This document shows, piece after piece, positions 60,117 through 64,000 of a stretch of DNA of 64,000 nt. The notes beneath the pieces are model-generated. The model was not told the DNA's origin. It did not search any database and saw nothing but the letters and a program-made list of their open reading frames with translations. Location: NCBI GenBank assembly GCA_002914805.1, contig JXTB01000040.1, forward strand, positions 560,531-624,530. The letters run 5' to 3'. Position numbers and translations under genes: made by a program. Each line of letters begins with the position of its first letter. Within the stretch, counting starts at the first letter, position 1. Source of the stretch: Parasponia andersonii. Lineage: Eukaryota > Streptophyta > Magnoliopsida > Rosales > Cannabaceae.

Positions 60117-60594
60117 GTTTTTTCGTTTTTGTTGTCGTTTTTTCTGAAATGGGTTTCTCATGGTTTAGTCTAATCCACTCTCTCTATCGCTCTATATGGT
60201 TCTTTTTAAATGGATTAGTTTAAACTCGTTTTTGTTACATTTGGACCCGTTATTCATAATTATTCAATGGGAAATGCTATAGATTTGATACAATTATTAT
60301 GTGCTGCTATTCTTGGTTTCTGTTGGCTTGATGTTTATAGACAAGCTTTACATTATGGAACTATATGTGTGTATATGTGGTTGAAGGCTAGTCTGGAAAT
60401 TGTAATGTTGCAAAGAAATGCTTTGTCTGTGTCCATTCACGTGGTTTTGAAACTGTGTTGGTGTTGAACAATTTGCTCATTGTTTGATCTTGATAGGTGG
60501 TTCTTGCAGGGCTTGTAGAAAATTTACATGTTTATAGTTTTATATATTTGTTTTGGATTGGTTAGTAACTTAGTTGAGATTTCTGGTTGTTTTT
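60117..60594 (+). other. RPL27A 3' region
   Basis: This is the presumed 3' untranslated region and downstream flank. It is T-rich, with AATAATTATT-like stretches but no decisive polyadenylation signal. It leads into a tandem duplication. No gene is visible. Confidence 0.5.
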
Positions 60595-61620
60595 GAAGAA
60601 TCTGATTACCTTTGATTGATAATTATGTGGGATTTTATACCATTTGTGGTTTGGTACTCTGAATTCGATGTTTGGAAACACTAATTAAAGTGATGAATAT
60701 TGGTTTTAGTCATGCAAAAATGGTATTTTGCTTAATTCAGTTCTCACTAATCACTGAGTGAGGCCTGAGGGTTATTGCTTTTGCCTTGAACTGAATTCCA
60801 TTTTCTGTCTGTTTACTACGATAGTATCAAGTTATCGTGCACTATCAGAATAGTTAAGAACAGGAAAAACTTGGGTTTATTGATGCTTTGCGGCGATGGC
60901 TGCTAAATTTCGTCAGATTTCATGATTGTTGTGGTGCTTTAATGCAAGCGTGTGTACTGAATTTGACTAGACAACTAAAACCGTTTAATTTTTTGATCTG
61001 AAGCTTGAATGCGTTCATTAGCGGGTGGGTGCTTATAAGTTCCAATTCCATTTGCAATGGTCTAATGGAATTTATATTGGGGGAGATTTGGATTTTGGCT
61101 AAAATCAGTTAGGAAAGAGTGTTTTGGATTGGGCAGTTAAGAATTCTGAAGAATCTGATTACCTTTGATTGATAATCATGTTGGAATTTTTACCATTTGT
61201 GGTTTGATTCTTTGATGTTTGGAAAAACTTATTAGGCGATGAATATGTGTTTAGACGGCAAAAATTAGTATTGTTTTCATTTCTGATCAATCACGGACGC
61301 CTGAGGGATGAGGGCTATTGCTTTTGCGTTGAACTGAACTCCATGTTCTCTGTCTGTACGAAAGTTCTCCAACTTATTACACAATAGTCAAGAACACTAA
61401 AGTCTTAGATTTATTGACGCATGTGGCGACGGCTGTGAAATTTCATCTGATTTCATTGGTTCGTCTGGTGCTTTTACGCTAGTGTGAGTACTGAATTTGA
61501 CTAGACAACTAAAGCCTTAAATTTTTTGAGTTGAAAGCTTGAATGTATAACGGTCTATTGGAATTTATACCGGCGAGATTTGGATATTGGCTAAAATCAG
61601 TTTTGTAATAGGAGTGGTTT
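60595..61620. repeat. tandem duplication, period about 553 bp
   Basis: Two direct copies start at 60595 and 61148. Shared anchors are GAAGAATCTGATTACCTTTG, ACCATTTGTGGTTTG, GAGGGYTATTGCTTTTGC, ACTGAATTTGACTAGACAAC and GGCTAAAATCAG. The copies carry many substitutions and indels. The segment lies between the convergent RPL27A and helicase genes and has no coding content. Confidence 0.8.
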
Positions 61621-62168
61621 TGGGCAACTCTCAAGCAACCAGAAACTTTGAGTTTACTTGATAATGAATATACATCTCCAAACATGACTCTGCCAGTAAC
61701 CGTTGTGGTCACATCCAACGGTTCTGTGTAGGTTTGATGCCAAGATGGCTTGCATATAAAAACTATTAATTTGATTAGAACCAATTCTAGGCCAGCTCAT
61801 GATCATGACTCCGACTTTATTTCCATTCTCAAGCAAAATTCATCTCACAAGAGTTCTAACCAAACTAAAACACATGGCGTTCAACTTCACTGCATAATTA
61901 TTGGTTCTGATTAGGTCATGCCACATACAAATGTCGGAATCAGCGAAATATTAGTTATCTTCAACCTAAAAAAGAAAACAAATGATACTTTTAATTTTAA
62001 AACTTCATTTGAGTTTGTATAGCTACAACTTGTAGGGTTGGCTTTGATAGTGAATGAAGTGATAATGAGGCTGCAAAAGTGACTGAGCTGCAGTTCCCTT
62101 GCACTGTCGTCACAAACTTCTCTCTTTCAGATGGAAGGAGGTACCAGTTAGCAGCAAAACTAGACAAA
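61621..62168. other. intergenic DNA and helicase 3' region
   Basis: The part adjoining 62168 should be the 3' untranslated region of the helicase gene (minus strand). The remainder holds nothing I can name. Confidence 0.5.

Positions 62169-64000
<1,832 letters not shown>

Noticed and set aside
59604..60161. 185-codon frame opposite RPL27A
   Set aside because: It is a mirror of the strongly codon-biased L27a coding sequence, a usual artefact of GC-rich third positions.

Overview
The window is AT-rich nuclear plant DNA, most likely from a eudicot. The evidence is spliced protein genes with GT-AG introns, plant-specific families (an R2R3-MYB, an ARMADILLO-REPEAT-ONLY protein, a peroxisomal copper amine oxidase), a Tat-lineage Ty3/gypsy retrotransposon, MITEs and many (TA)n and (GA)n microsatellites. 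The species cannot be read from the sequence. All identifications come from reading the sequence and remembered family features; no database search was run.

Layout. 1-13887: gene-free, AT-rich DNA with a 481-bp tandem duplication (2261-3235), a 2.8-kb structure bounded by ~200-bp inverted repeats (5269-8040), a Tourist-like MITE next to a duplicated copy of its own empty target (9236-9624), and three clustered copies of a MITE that sits in (TA)n microsatellites (11175-11926). 13888-15386 (+): three-exon R2R3-MYB of the MYB61/MYB50/MYB86 type. 21547-23373 (-): intronless ARO-type armadillo protein. 24922-25718: solo LTR. 26060-26272: assembly gap. 27640-32830 (-): twelve-exon copper amine oxidase of 796 residues, with a TPQ-forming Tyr, copper-binding His residues and a C-terminal AKL peroxisomal signal. 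33.2-43.3 kb: gene-free AT-rich DNA with one more TA-MITE. 43305-55240: one complete but decayed 11.9-kb LTR retrotransposon. 55.2-59.4 kb: gene-free, with a degenerate array of TTGAC/GTCAA motifs. 59676-60116 (+): intronless ribosomal protein L27a with a telo-box/site II promoter. 62169 to the window end (-): C-terminal part of a DBP2/RH20-type DEAD-box RNA helicase.

The retrotransposon is the most structured object here. From left to right it carries an LTR, a primer-binding site, a broken gag-pol (gag, a protease whose core is deleted, RT, an ordinary RNase H plus a second archaeal-type RNase H, integrase), a 112-bp tandem array, a 75-bp tandem array with a hairpin in most units, a four-exon gene on the opposite strand, a polypurine tract and the second LTR. 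The antisense gene keeps one frame over about 978 codons through three short GT-AG introns and has its own TATA box and G-box. Gag-pol, in contrast, has frameshifts and a deletion. Premature stops in both genes look like C-to-T or G-to-A transitions.

The five host genes are ordinary dispersed single genes with no shared pathway. MYB and ARO are convergent, as are RPL27A and the helicase.
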